DNA of 56,809 nt from Stappia sp. TSB10P1A (GTDB lineage Bacteria > Pseudomonadota > Alphaproteobacteria > Rhizobiales > Stappiaceae). Shown here piece by piece: positions 34,641 through 55,449 of this stretch. The DNA lies in NCBI RefSeq assembly GCF_900185725.1, contig NZ_FYAU01000007.1, forward strand, positions 1-56,809. Direction: 5' to 3'. The position numbers and the translations under genes were made by a program. The notes under the pieces were generated by a model. It worked only from the letters and a program-made list of their open reading frames with translations. It was not told the DNA's origin and did no database searches. How positions within the stretch are numbered: position 1 is the first letter of the stretch; every line of letters begins with the position of its first letter.

Positions 34641-35754
34641 CGGTAAGGGTCCTTGCAAAATCGACGGGATCGGGATGCGGCGGCGGCGGCACGGGCATGG
34701 CGCGTTCGTGCGGAGGCCCGGCCTGGCGCAGCACGGTCAGCCAGGCCTTGCCGAGGTCGGCGAGATAGGCGTCCGACTGCCAGTGCACGCTGCCCGGCGT
34801 TTCGATGGCACGGCGCAGCTCGGCGAGCGCATGGCCGATGGCCTCGGGGAACTCGGCATGCACCACGTCCCAGAACGGCGCGCCGGCGGGCGAGCCCAGC
34901 ACATGGGCGCTCGGCTGCGTGAAGTGGCGACAGCCGGCATGGCGCTCCGGCGACAGCAGATAGGAGCTCGCCTCCCCGTCCTGCCGGTAGTCGGGCGCAT
35001 AGAGCGAGTGGCTCCATACGACCGGGCCGAAACTGTTGACCAGATTGACGGTCCCTTCCGGCCAGCCGACTGCCATGCGGTGCATGACCAGCGAGTGATG
35101 GTCCGGGTCGGACGGGTCGAGCCAGGATTGCAGCATCAAGGAGAAGGGAACGCCGCCGACCCGCCCCTGGAAAGCATGGAACGGCAAGGCCTCGGACGGC
35201 GGAACCAGAGGCCCGATGCATTCGAGCCCGACCAGCGAGCCGAGGCTGCGCCCCAGGCTGTCGAGCGCCGAATACAGTAGCTGCGGACTGGTGGTGACTT
35301 CCGCAAAGGCCGCCGGCGCCCGTTCGCCCGCCGCGCTCGCATAGGCGATGAAGTGCCGGAACGCCGGCAGATGCGGGTAGAAGCTGTTGACGTGATAGCG
35401 CACGCCCGCGGCTTCCGCATGCCGGCGCAGCGAGGCTACCTCTCCCGGATGGACGGGATGTTCCTGCAGCACGTGAATGCCGCGCTTCAGCAATGCCTCG
35501 GCAAGGCGGGTGCCGTCGCCGCCGAACAGCGTGGTGCGGACCACGACGCAGGCCACGTCGATATCGGCCGGCAGATCTGCAACCTCCCGGTAGAGCGGCA
35601 CGGCGAGATGCGCAGCAAGCGCACGCGAGCGCGCCCCGCCCCGCGCCAGGATACCGGCCAGCCGGACATCCCCGCCGAGCCTTGCGATCGCGGCAAGATA
35701 ATGCTCGCCGAAGCAGGTGCCGCAGACGACGACGTTCAGCACCTCACCCGCCAT
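34630..35754 (-). CDS. irp3: Thiazolinyl imide reductase (Irp3/YbtU/PchG family)
   Basis: 374 residues that track Irp3 through their length: V-V-V-C-G-T-C-F-G-E-H-Y-L (NADPH site; V-G-A-K-F-G-E-M-Y-L in Irp3), G-G-A-R-S-R-A-L-A, V-V-V-R-T-T-L-F-G-G-D-G-T, V-L-Q-E-H-P-V-H-P (proposed catalytic region), S-F-Y-P-H, T-T-S-P-Q-L-L-Y-S-A-L-D and M-H-R-M-A-V-G-W-P-E-G. The enzyme reduces one carrier-bound thiazoline to a thiazolidine with NADPH. Its presence predicts one reduced ring in the product. GGGAGG precedes the ATG, which lies 11 bp inside the upstream gene. Confidence 0.92.
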   Translation of the reverse strand: MAGEVLNVVVCGTCFGEHYLAAIARLGGDVRLAGILARGGARSRALAAHLAVPLYREVADLPADIDVACVVVRTTLFGGDGTRLAEALLKRGIHVLQEHPVHPGEVASLRRHAEAAGVRYHVNSFYPHLPAFRHFIAYASAAGERAPAAFAEVTTSPQLLYSALDSLGRSLGSLVGLECIGPLVPPSEALPFHAFQGRVGGVPFSLMLQSWLDPSDPDHHSLVMHRMAVGWPEGTVNLVNSFGPVVWSHSLYAPDYRQDGEASSYLLSPERHAGCRHFTQPSAHVLGSPAGAPFWDVVHAEFPEAIGHALAELRRAIETPGSVHWQSDAYLADLGKAWLTVLRQAGPPHERAMPVPPPPHPDPVDFARTLTDAD

Positions 35755-38700
35755 GACCGATACCTCCCAGCCAGGCGCGCAGGCCGAACTCGCCAGCCGG
35801 TGGTTTGCTGGTGCCGACCAGATCCGCCAGCGGCAGCGACCAGGCCTCCTCGCCTCTCGACAGGATCGCCAGCACGGTGTCGAAGACGGAGGCAGCAAGC
35901 CCTTGCGGAAACAGGCCGGCGAGCTCGTCGATGTTGCACAGCAGCTCGCGCTCCTCCTCCAGGACCTGGAAATGCAGCGCAACCTGCGGCTGGGCGGCGT
36001 ATTCGTAAGCTGGCATGCCGAGCAGCGGGTCGGCGCTTTCCGGCAGCGCATAGGCCTGCCGCACGCCGAGCAACGACGTCATCGCCACCGGGAACATCAG
36101 CGTCGGCAGGTCCTGCGCCGCATTCGCCTCGGCAAGCCCTCCGCACAGCAGCGGCGACAGGTTCTCGCGGATCGCGTCCTCGGTCCGCTGCATGAGATCG
36201 CCGAAGGTCGTCACCCTTGAGAAGTCGAACGGCACCGCCATCGCCGCGCTCGCCTCGCAGGCGATGTTCATAGCTTCCGCATGCAGCGGCTTGCGGTCGG
36301 GGTAGGCGAGTTGCAGGGAGAACCGCTGCGTGTCCGCCGACCATCCGCGCAAACCAGCGGCGAAGGCTGCAAGCACCAGCGCCGTGCCGGACACGCCCCG
36401 GCCGGCCGCCGCATCGCGAACCGAAAGCCAGGAGGCGCGGTCGAGCGCCCGGCGTTCGATGGCGAACCGCGGCGGCAGCGTTTCGGGCAGCGCGGCAAGC
36501 GGCAGGTCGGGCGCCGGCGGCAAGGCCGCAAGGCGCTCGCCGGCCGCCTTGCGCGCCACGGCAGAGGCCTTCGTCTCGCCCAGCAGTGCCATCCCGCTCA
36601 TGTAGTCAGTGGCCGAAAAGCCAAGCCGCGGCAGTTCCCGCTCAGGATCGGCCACATGGCGGCCAAGCTCGCGCAGCATCACCTGGAAGCTCTCGATATC
36701 GAGGAAGGTCGTGTCGATGTCGAAATGCAGCCGAATGCGGCCCTCCGGCAGCAGCGAGGCACGCCATTCGAAGAACGGCCAGGCAGCAAGGTCGAAGGCC
36801 TGTGCGCTCATGCGCCGGCGGGTGTCCGTGAGCCGCTCCCCCCGCTCCGCATCGGGCAGGTCGGAAAGGTCCTCGCGGACGATCGGAGGAACCGGCCCGA
36901 CCTCGGCAAGCACCGCCCTGCCCTCGCCATCGATCGACATGCGCAGGGCCGGGTGGCGGTGGACGAAACGGGCCCAGGCGCGCTCGAAGGCGTCGAGGTC
37001 GAAACTCGCCGTCTCCTTGTCGTATTCCACATACATGTGCCGGGCCGTGCCGCCGAGCGGCACATCGCTCCGCCGGCCCAGCCACCACGCCCGTTGCAGC
37101 GGCGACAGCAGCCAGCTCATGCCCGGGCGCGCTGGCACCGGTGCGAGATCACCATTCGCGAGTGCAAGTCCTTGGCGACTGGCAGACAGTTCCGCGAGCG
37201 CTGCACGAAGAGATCCCGCCTCGGCGTCCTCCCGCAAACCGCCTTGCGCCCGGATTCCCTCCACCAGTGCGGCGACCGTGTCGAAGCGCATGGCCGCCTC
37301 GCCCGACAGCCGCAGCCCGGTTTCGGCGGCGAGCCTTTCGGCAAGATCGAGGAACAGCAGCGAGTCGAGCCCAAGGTCGATCAGCCGGCTCTCGGGGTGC
37401 ACCGCATCCAAGGGAAGCGACAGGAGGTCGGCAATCAGCGTCCTGACGATGCTCTCGAGGTCCGCTCCGGCCGCCGCCGGCATCTGGCCGCCCGCCTCGC
37501 GCAAATGCTTCGCGAGCGAGGCCGGCGTATGATCCTGAAGGGCGAAGCCTGCGGAAAGATCGAGCCCGAGCTCGCCCTTCACCGCCTGCGCCAGTTCCAG
37601 CATCATCAGGGAATCGACACCCAGCGACAGCAGGCTTGCCTGCATGTCGATCCGCTCGCGCGGAAGAGCGAGCAGGCTCGCCAGCCGTTCGACAAGCCAG
37701 GTCTCGACGCCGAGAGGTTCGACAGCATCCCCATGCGCAGGCGCCGGTTCGCGGGCCGGTGCGGCCGGCGCCATTCGCGACAGGGCCGGCGGCAGGCGTC
37801 CGCCGGCGGCGCCCGTCAACGCCTGCCAGTCGACATGCAGCGGGCTTGCCACCGCATGCCCCCGCTGCAGCGCCGTCTCCATCAGCGCCAACGCTTCGGC
37901 CGGCGTGAGCGTCAACATGCCCCGGCCGGCGAGGTCCCGTGCGAGCTGTTCCCGTTCCGCGCGCCCATCCTGCCAGTATCCCCAGGCAAGGGCGGTCGCG
38001 GCGACCCCGTCCGCGCGCAAGGCCGCCGCCAGCCCCTCCAGGGCGGCGTTGGCAATGGCATGGGCCGCCTGGCCTGCCGGCCCGAAGACGGTCGCAGCCG
38101 AGGAGGCAAAGACCACACGCGCAGGCGCAAGGCGCGCAAGATGCCGGCACAGGGCTTCGGCCGGCCGCAGCTTGGGCGCCAGCACCCGCTCCAGCGCCGC
38201 CGCATCGAGAGCCGCGAGCGGCCTGTCGTCAAGGTGCCCGGCGAAGTGGAAGAGCGAGGCAAGTCCCCGCCCCTCGATGCCGGCGAACAGACGGTCGAGA
38301 TGGTTCTCTTCCGTCAGGTCCACCTCGCTGTCCACGGTCACCTCGACCCCGGCGGCGGTCAGCGCGGCGATCCGGGCGGCCTCGACGTCCGACGGAGCGC
38401 GGCGCGCAACGAGGCGGATGCTGCGCGCGCCTTTTCCGGCGAGCCATTCGGCCGTCGCCAGGGCCATCGGCGCAAGGCCCCCAAGCAGGAGGTGAATACC
38501 GTCCCGTTCGATGCCGAGCGGTGCTGCAGCACCATCCTCCACTACCAGACGGGGCACGAAACGCCGCCCCCGGCGCAATGCGGCAACCGCCTCGCCGTCC
38601 TCGACGAGGCAGGCCCGATGCAGCGCGGCATCTGCGTGACTGCCATCGTCGTCGACGAGCCGCACCGCCAGATCCGGATATTCCTGAGCGGCAACCCGCA

Positions 38701-41700
38701 CGAGGCCTGCAATGCCGGCCAGCAACGGCGCTTTCGGCCGGTCCCAGGGAACGACGGCCAGCGCCCCGTGCGTCAGCAGCACGAGCCGGCACCCTGCCTG
38801 CGAGGCCTCGCGAATGAGTTCGGCAAGGCCGGCATGGAGGATAGCAAGGGACAACCCCTCATCGACATCCGCGAGATCGACGAGGCATGTGTCGCCGGCG
38901 GACAGTCCCGGCGGTACGAAAAACCCGGAGGCACGCGAGATCACCGCCGCGACACGCCCCGCAGACGCGCGGGAGTTGGCAGCCTCCCAGCGCCAATGGC
39001 AGAGTTGGGGGCGCGTCGCGGCGGCGGCCGGCCGACCCTTGCGGAGATTGTCGATCCACAGAGCCGGCCAGTCCGATGTGTCGAAGACGGCGAGGTCCAG
39101 CCCGCCGTCCTGGCGCGTCCTGACGGAAAGGCGCGCGTCCGACAGTTGCCCGCACGTACCGCTGACCGCATCGACGACAAGCGGGCCCTGCCCGGCCAGT
39201 TCTGCAAGCGCCGGGCGCAAAAGCTCGGCAAGCGGGCCGACAACGATTGCCGCGCCCTCCTGAGGCAGGGGCGGCAGCGCAGCGCCGGCAAACGGGACGG
39301 GCCTTGCCGTGATAAGGCGCGCGCCCTCTTCCGTCGCAAGGGCGAGCTCATCGGAGGCAGTGATCCAACGCGCGGCCTGCGGTGTTCCGGCCGGCGCAAG
39401 CTGCACGCCTTCGAACCGCCAGAACCCGTCGCCGGCCCGCGCGGCAAGGTCGGCAAGCAGGCCCGCTGCATCGGTGACGGGCACCGTCTCCGGCTGGCGC
39501 CTGGCGAGCACGGACGCCGAATGCGCAGGCGGCGCTCCGTTCCGGGCAAGAAGAATGCTCTCGCCGATGGCGCCGTCCTTCTGCTCCGGCGGCGGGAAGG
39601 ACGACCAGTCGGACCATCCCGCCTCGGTGAGGAACGTCCCCCAGCGGGCAAGCGAGGGGAACAGTTCGCCGCCGCGCGCCTCGATGTCGTCGAGCACCGG
39701 CACCAGTGGCCCGAAAACGAAGTCGAACAAGGGCTTTGGCTGCGAAATCTCACGCATCAGGAGGACACCGCCCGGCGCCAGCAGGCGGCGCACATCGGCG
39801 AGAACCCTTGTCAGGTCGCGGCCGTTATGCAGCACGTTGGCCGCCACCACGAGATCGTAGACGCCCGGCTCGAAGCCCTGGGCGGCAAGGTCCTTCTCGA
39901 TGTCCAGCGTCGCGAAGTCGAGGAACGGAAAGGCGGCGAACTTGTCGCGCGCCTTGCGCAGGAACAGCGGCCCGATATCGGTGAAAGTGTAGCGGGTCCG
40001 CCGCGCCGGCAGGACCGGCAGCAGCGACGAGGTCGTACCGCCGGTGCCCGCGCCGATTTCCAGGACGCGCAGGGGCTTGTCGGCCGGCAGCGCTTCCACG
40101 ACGGCCGCGACCGCGTCGGCGGCGAGATCGTTGAGGAAGACGCTGTCGCGCTGGCGCTCGTACATGTCCTCCACGTCATCCATGGCAGCGGACGGGAACA
40201 CCAGCGACACCGCATCCACCGCGCCGGTCAGCATCTGCGCCAGCTGCGGACCGACGCGGGCGACCATGCCGGTCAGGCGCCGGTAGCCGCGCGCAGCCAT
40301 GTCCGCGAGAAGCGGCTCCGCCTCGTCCATCGGCGGCGCCTTCAGGACGCCGAACCTGTCCCCCTCCCGTTGCAGAACGCCTTCGTTCACGAGATCGCGC
40401 AGCAGCCGGGCGGTGAGCTGGGCGTAGTGCGGAAGGATGCCGCCCGCCGCCATCGCCTCCTCCACCGAGCGCCAGACACCACCGGCGAAGACGCCGAGCC
40501 TGTCGAAGGCATGGGCGACATGGATGGCGTGCAGGCGCGCGACGGCCGCGCCTTCCGCGTCGAGCGACGACCAGTCATGCTCGGCCGCGCGCAGCCGCGA
40601 AGCCTCGCCGAGACTGGCGATCAGTTCGCGCCAGCCGTCCCCCCGTTGACCTTGCGCGCCCGGCCGGGCAATGCGGCCGCCAATGCGCGGGGCGATGGGG
40701 GCGACCACGCGCGGCCCGGCGGGGCCGGCGGGCGGCTGTGCCTCCATCAAACCGGCACGCCAGAATGACGCCGCCGCGTCGCTCGACCGCGCGAAGGCCT
40801 CGTCCTCGCCGCCGGTCTCGGCAAACAGCGACAGTGTGCGGGCAAGAGCCAGCCCGTCTCCGCCGCCGATCTCCAGCCGCATGCCCCCTGCGCCGGAGTG
40901 CTGGCGGACGAGCATGTCGCAATACCGCGGCAGCTCGCCCTGATAGGCGCCTTCCAGCAGCAGATCCGCATGGGCTTGCGACAGGACACGCAGCGCCGGC
41001 AGGTCCGGCGCCGCGAGGGCGAGCCGCAAGGGTCCTTCGGCCTTGCGCGGCGCCGGCTTCAGCGGTTCGGGCAGGTCCTCGACGATGACATGGCAATTGG
41101 TCCCGCCGATGCCGAAGGAGCTGACGCCGGCGATCCTCGGTCCTTCCGGCCAGGCCTGCAGGGCCTGCGGCACGATGAAGGGCGTTGCGTCGATTTCCAG
41201 CGCCGGATTGGGCTTGCGAAAATGCAGGCACGGCGCGATCAGCCCGGTGCGCACGCTGAAGGCGGCCTTGATCAGCGCGCCGATGCCGGCGGCGGTGTCG
41301 AGATGCCCGGTATTCGCCTTGAGCGCGCCGAGCGCACAAGGATGATGACGCGGCGTGTCGCGTCCGAAGGCCTCGGCCAGCGCATTGAGCTCGATCGGGT
41401 CGCCGAGCGGCGTGGCGGTCCCGTGCGTCTCCACCATGCCGATGCGGTCCGAGGTGACGCCGGCCAGCGCCATCGCCTCCTCGATCACCGCCCGCTGTCC
41501 AGCAAGCGAGGGCGCGGTGAAGCCGGCCTTGTCGGTGCCGTCATTGTTGACCGCCGATCCGCGGATGACCGCGAGGATGCCGTCGCCGTCCTCCAGCGCC
41601 CGGCGCAACGGCTTCAGCAGCACGACGCCGACGCCATTGCCGATGAAGGTACCGGAGGCTTCCGCATCGAAGGGCCGGCAAGTCCCGTCGGGCGAGAAGA

Positions 41701-42394
41701 TCATGCCCGGCTGGTGGAAATAGCCGGCGGCCATCGGGAAGGTCAGCGCCGCCCCGCCGGCCAGCGCCAGATCGCATTCGCCGCTGCGCAATTGCTCGCA
41801 AGCGACATGGACGGCAACCAACGAACTGGAGCACGCCGTCTGGACCGTCATCGCCGGCCCCATAAGGCCCAGCTTGTAGGCGGTGCGCGTCGCCAGATAG
41901 TCCTTGTCGTTGCCGATCAGCCGCTGGAAGGTCCGCGACTGGCCGGCGGACAGCACGTCTTCCGGCTGCGGCATGATGAAAGTGCTCATGCGCGCGGACC
42001 CGAAGACCCCGACGCGCGTGCCGGCGACCGAATCCGCCAGCCCTGCCATGTCCAGCGCCTCGCGCGAGCAGGCGAGGAACAGGCGCTGCTGCGGGTCGAT
42101 GGTCGCAGCCTCCGCCGGCGAGTAGCCGAACAGTCCGGCATCGAAATGCTCGGCCTCGTCGACGACGCTGGCAACGGGGACGAAATCGTCTCGTTCCAGC
42201 AGCGCGGGATCGAGACCGGCGGCGGCGAGATCCTGCGCGGTCACCCGGCGCGACAGTTCCTCGCCATCGGCAAGCCGCCGCCAGAAGGTGAAGGGATCCG
42301 CCGCGCCCATGAAGCGGCATCCCGCCCCGATGATCGCGACCGGTTCCACGTCCTGGTAGATCTCGGTGAAGAGGCTCATGTCGAAAGCGCGCAT
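35744..42394 (-). CDS. PKS-NRPS hybrid KS-MT-KR-ACP-ACP-Cy (shortened, AT-less Irp1/HMWP1-like)
   Basis: 2216 residues. Order: ketosynthase (about 14-440; Cys in Q-T-A-C-S-S-S near 185; H-G-T-A-T and N-T-G-H present), a post-KS linker with no acyltransferase, C-methyltransferase (motif L-E-I-G-A-G-T-G-G near 780), ketoreductase (cofactor site near 1305; His replaces the catalytic Tyr near 1444), two carrier domains (G-V-D-S-L near 1592, G-L-D-S-L near 1676) and a heterocyclisation domain (about 1760-2180; D-T-T-F-L-D-I-E-S, the DxxxxDxxS motif, near 1897). Yersiniabactin Irp1 is KS-AT-MT-KR-ACP-Cy-MT-PCP-TE, so AT, final MT, PCP and TE are missing. It would add a methylated malonyl unit to the two-ring chain. 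Start at 42394 by position; its ribosome site is weak. Confidence 0.9.
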   Translation of the reverse strand: MRAFDMSLFTEIYQDVEPVAIIGAGCRFMGAADPFTFWRRLADGEELSRRVTAQDLAAAGLDPALLERDDFVPVASVVDEAEHFDAGLFGYSPAEAATIDPQQRLFLACSREALDMAGLADSVAGTRVGVFGSARMSTFIMPQPEDVLSAGQSRTFQRLIGNDKDYLATRTAYKLGLMGPAMTVQTACSSSLVAVHVACEQLRSGECDLALAGGAALTFPMAAGYFHQPGMIFSPDGTCRPFDAEASGTFIGNGVGVVLLKPLRRALEDGDGILAVIRGSAVNNDGTDKAGFTAPSLAGQRAVIEEAMALAGVTSDRIGMVETHGTATPLGDPIELNALAEAFGRDTPRHHPCALGALKANTGHLDTAAGIGALIKAAFSVRTGLIAPCLHFRKPNPALEIDATPFIVPQALQAWPEGPRIAGVSSFGIGGTNCHVIVEDLPEPLKPAPRKAEGPLRLALAAPDLPALRVLSQAHADLLLEGAYQGELPRYCDMLVRQHSGAGGMRLEIGGGDGLALARTLSLFAETGGEDEAFARSSDAAASFWRAGLMEAQPPAGPAGPRVVAPIAPRIGGRIARPGAQGQRGDGWRELIASLGEASRLRAAEHDWSSLDAEGAAVARLHAIHVAHAFDRLGVFAGGVWRSVEEAMAAGGILPHYAQLTARLLRDLVNEGVLQREGDRFGVLKAPPMDEAEPLLADMAARGYRRLTGMVARVGPQLAQMLTGAVDAVSLVFPSAAMDDVEDMYERQRDSVFLNDLAADAVAAVVEALPADKPLRVLEIGAGTGGTTSSLLPVLPARRTRYTFTDIGPLFLRKARDKFAAFPFLDFATLDIEKDLAAQGFEPGVYDLVVAANVLHNGRDLTRVLADVRRLLAPGGVLLMREISQPKPLFDFVFGPLVPVLDDIEARGGELFPSLARWGTFLTEAGWSDWSSFPPPEQKDGAIGESILLARNGAPPAHSASVLARRQPETVPVTDAAGLLADLAARAGDGFWRFEGVQLAPAGTPQAARWITASDELALATEEGARLITARPVPFAGAALPPLPQEGAAIVVGPLAELLRPALAELAGQGPLVVDAVSGTCGQLSDARLSVRTRQDGGLDLAVFDTSDWPALWIDNLRKGRPAAAATRPQLCHWRWEAANSRASAGRVAAVISRASGFFVPPGLSAGDTCLVDLADVDEGLSLAILHAGLAELIREASQAGCRLVLLTHGALAVVPWDRPKAPLLAGIAGLVRVAAQEYPDLAVRLVDDDGSHADAALHRACLVEDGEAVAALRRGRRFVPRLVVEDGAAAPLGIERDGIHLLLGGLAPMALATAEWLAGKGARSIRLVARRAPSDVEAARIAALTAAGVEVTVDSEVDLTEENHLDRLFAGIEGRGLASLFHFAGHLDDRPLAALDAAALERVLAPKLRPAEALCRHLARLAPARVVFASSAATVFGPAGQAAHAIANAALEGLAAALRADGVAATALAWGYWQDGRAEREQLARDLAGRGMLTLTPAEALALMETALQRGHAVASPLHVDWQALTGAAGGRLPPALSRMAPAAPAREPAPAHGDAVEPLGVETWLVERLASLLALPRERIDMQASLLSLGVDSLMMLELAQAVKGELGLDLSAGFALQDHTPASLAKHLREAGGQMPAAAGADLESIVRTLIADLLSLPLDAVHPESRLIDLGLDSLLFLDLAERLAAETGLRLSGEAAMRFDTVAALVEGIRAQGGLREDAEAGSLRAALAELSASRQGLALANGDLAPVPARPGMSWLLSPLQRAWWLGRRSDVPLGGTARHMYVEYDKETASFDLDAFERAWARFVHRHPALRMSIDGEGRAVLAEVGPVPPIVREDLSDLPDAERGERLTDTRRRMSAQAFDLAAWPFFEWRASLLPEGRIRLHFDIDTTFLDIESFQVMLRELGRHVADPERELPRLGFSATDYMSGMALLGETKASAVARKAAGERLAALPPAPDLPLAALPETLPPRFAIERRALDRASWLSVRDAAAGRGVSGTALVLAAFAAGLRGWSADTQRFSLQLAYPDRKPLHAEAMNIACEASAAMAVPFDFSRVTTFGDLMQRTEDAIRENLSPLLCGGLAEANAAQDLPTLMFPVAMTSLLGVRQAYALPESADPLLGMPAYEYAAQPQVALHFQVLEEERELLCNIDELAGLFPQGLAASVFDTVLAILSRGEEAWSLPLADLVGTSKPPAGEFGLRAWLGGIGHGG

Positions 42395-42428
42395 GGGTCT
42401 GCCTGACTGAAATGAGGGAATTGACGGA

Positions 42429-55037
<12,609 letters not shown>

Positions 55038-55130
55038 GCGTGAACTCCAGCTAACCTGTCGCAGTGCGATAACCCGCTGTTTTCCCCTAGCGAATGGCGC
55101 ATTTGGTGGAACAGGCGGGTTTCGTGGGAG

Positions 55131-55159
55131 CGCGATTAAATGTTGACTTTTTCAGTCAA
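55131..55159 (-). promoter_or_regulatory. Candidate promoter of the megasynthase operon
   Basis: On the minus strand TTGACT (55159-55154) is followed about 15 bp later by an AT-rich TTTAAT/TAATCG tract in an otherwise GC-rich area. It would give a leader of roughly 90 nt before the ATG at 55037. The spacing is short of ideal. The hexamer is half of a small inverted repeat (TTGAC/GTCAA) that also reads TTGACT on the plus strand. Confidence 0.35.
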
Positions 55160-55246
55160 GAATTGGAGATCATGGGTGTGCCCGCTACCCCGATCCGGGC
55201 CGGCAAGGTCCCAATCGGATACTTATTTTCGCGTGCACTCGTCGCC

Positions 55247-55323
55247 CTGGTCACCCGAATCTGAAGTTCGTCACCTTTGGCGGCATGCTCCGAACGAACT
55301 TCAGATTCAAAAAGGGTGACCAG
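55247..55323. repeat. 77-bp stem-forming element A (one of an inverted pair)
   Basis: A nearly perfect dyad: outer arm 55247-55256 pairs with 55314-55323 (10 bp), inner arm 55257-55271 pairs with 55294-55308 (15 bp), a 5-nt A bulge lies at 55309-55313, and the loop is 22 nt (55272-55293). It is in the divergent region between the megasynthase and the AraC regulator. The same architecture and related loop sequence recur in opposite orientation at 55337-55413. Function unknown: protein-binding dyad, structured leader RNA or a mobile palindrome are all possible. Confidence 0.8.
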
Positions 55324-55336
55324 CAAGTCTATGTTT

Positions 55337-55413
55337 CTAGTGTGGTTTTCGAATTTGAAATACGCTCTGGGCGTGCCGCCGAAGTGAGGCGTATTTCAAA
55401 TTCACCACACTAG
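55337..55413. repeat. 77-bp stem-forming element B (inverted partner of element A)
   Basis: Outer arm 55337-55346 pairs with 55404-55413 (10 bp, perfect), inner arm 55351-55365 pairs with 55389-55403 (15 bp, perfect), a 4-nt bulge lies at 55347-55350, and the loop is 23 nt. Its reverse complement aligns end to end with element A, including the bulge position and the loop core GCGGCA-GC. About ten stem positions differ between the copies and each change is matched by a compensating change in the opposite arm. It ends 36 bp before the AraC regulator start. Confidence 0.8.
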
Positions 55414-55449
55414 GCACTTTTCTGGTGCACAGCCCCGGGAGAGGTTCGA

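Noticed and set aside
36281-40768. A plus-strand open frame of about 1495 codons antisense to the second synthase gene
   Set aside because: It is the mirror of a high-GC coding frame. Composition is R/G/P/A/Q-rich without domain motifs, while the minus strand has a continuous PKS-NRPS reading.
35744-42394. Reading the AT-less synthase as a classical trans-AT polyketide synthase
   Set aside because: The KS, MT and Cy arrangement follows yersiniabactin Irp1, and the linked megasynthase has a cis AT. Loss of AT from an Irp1-type protein is simpler.
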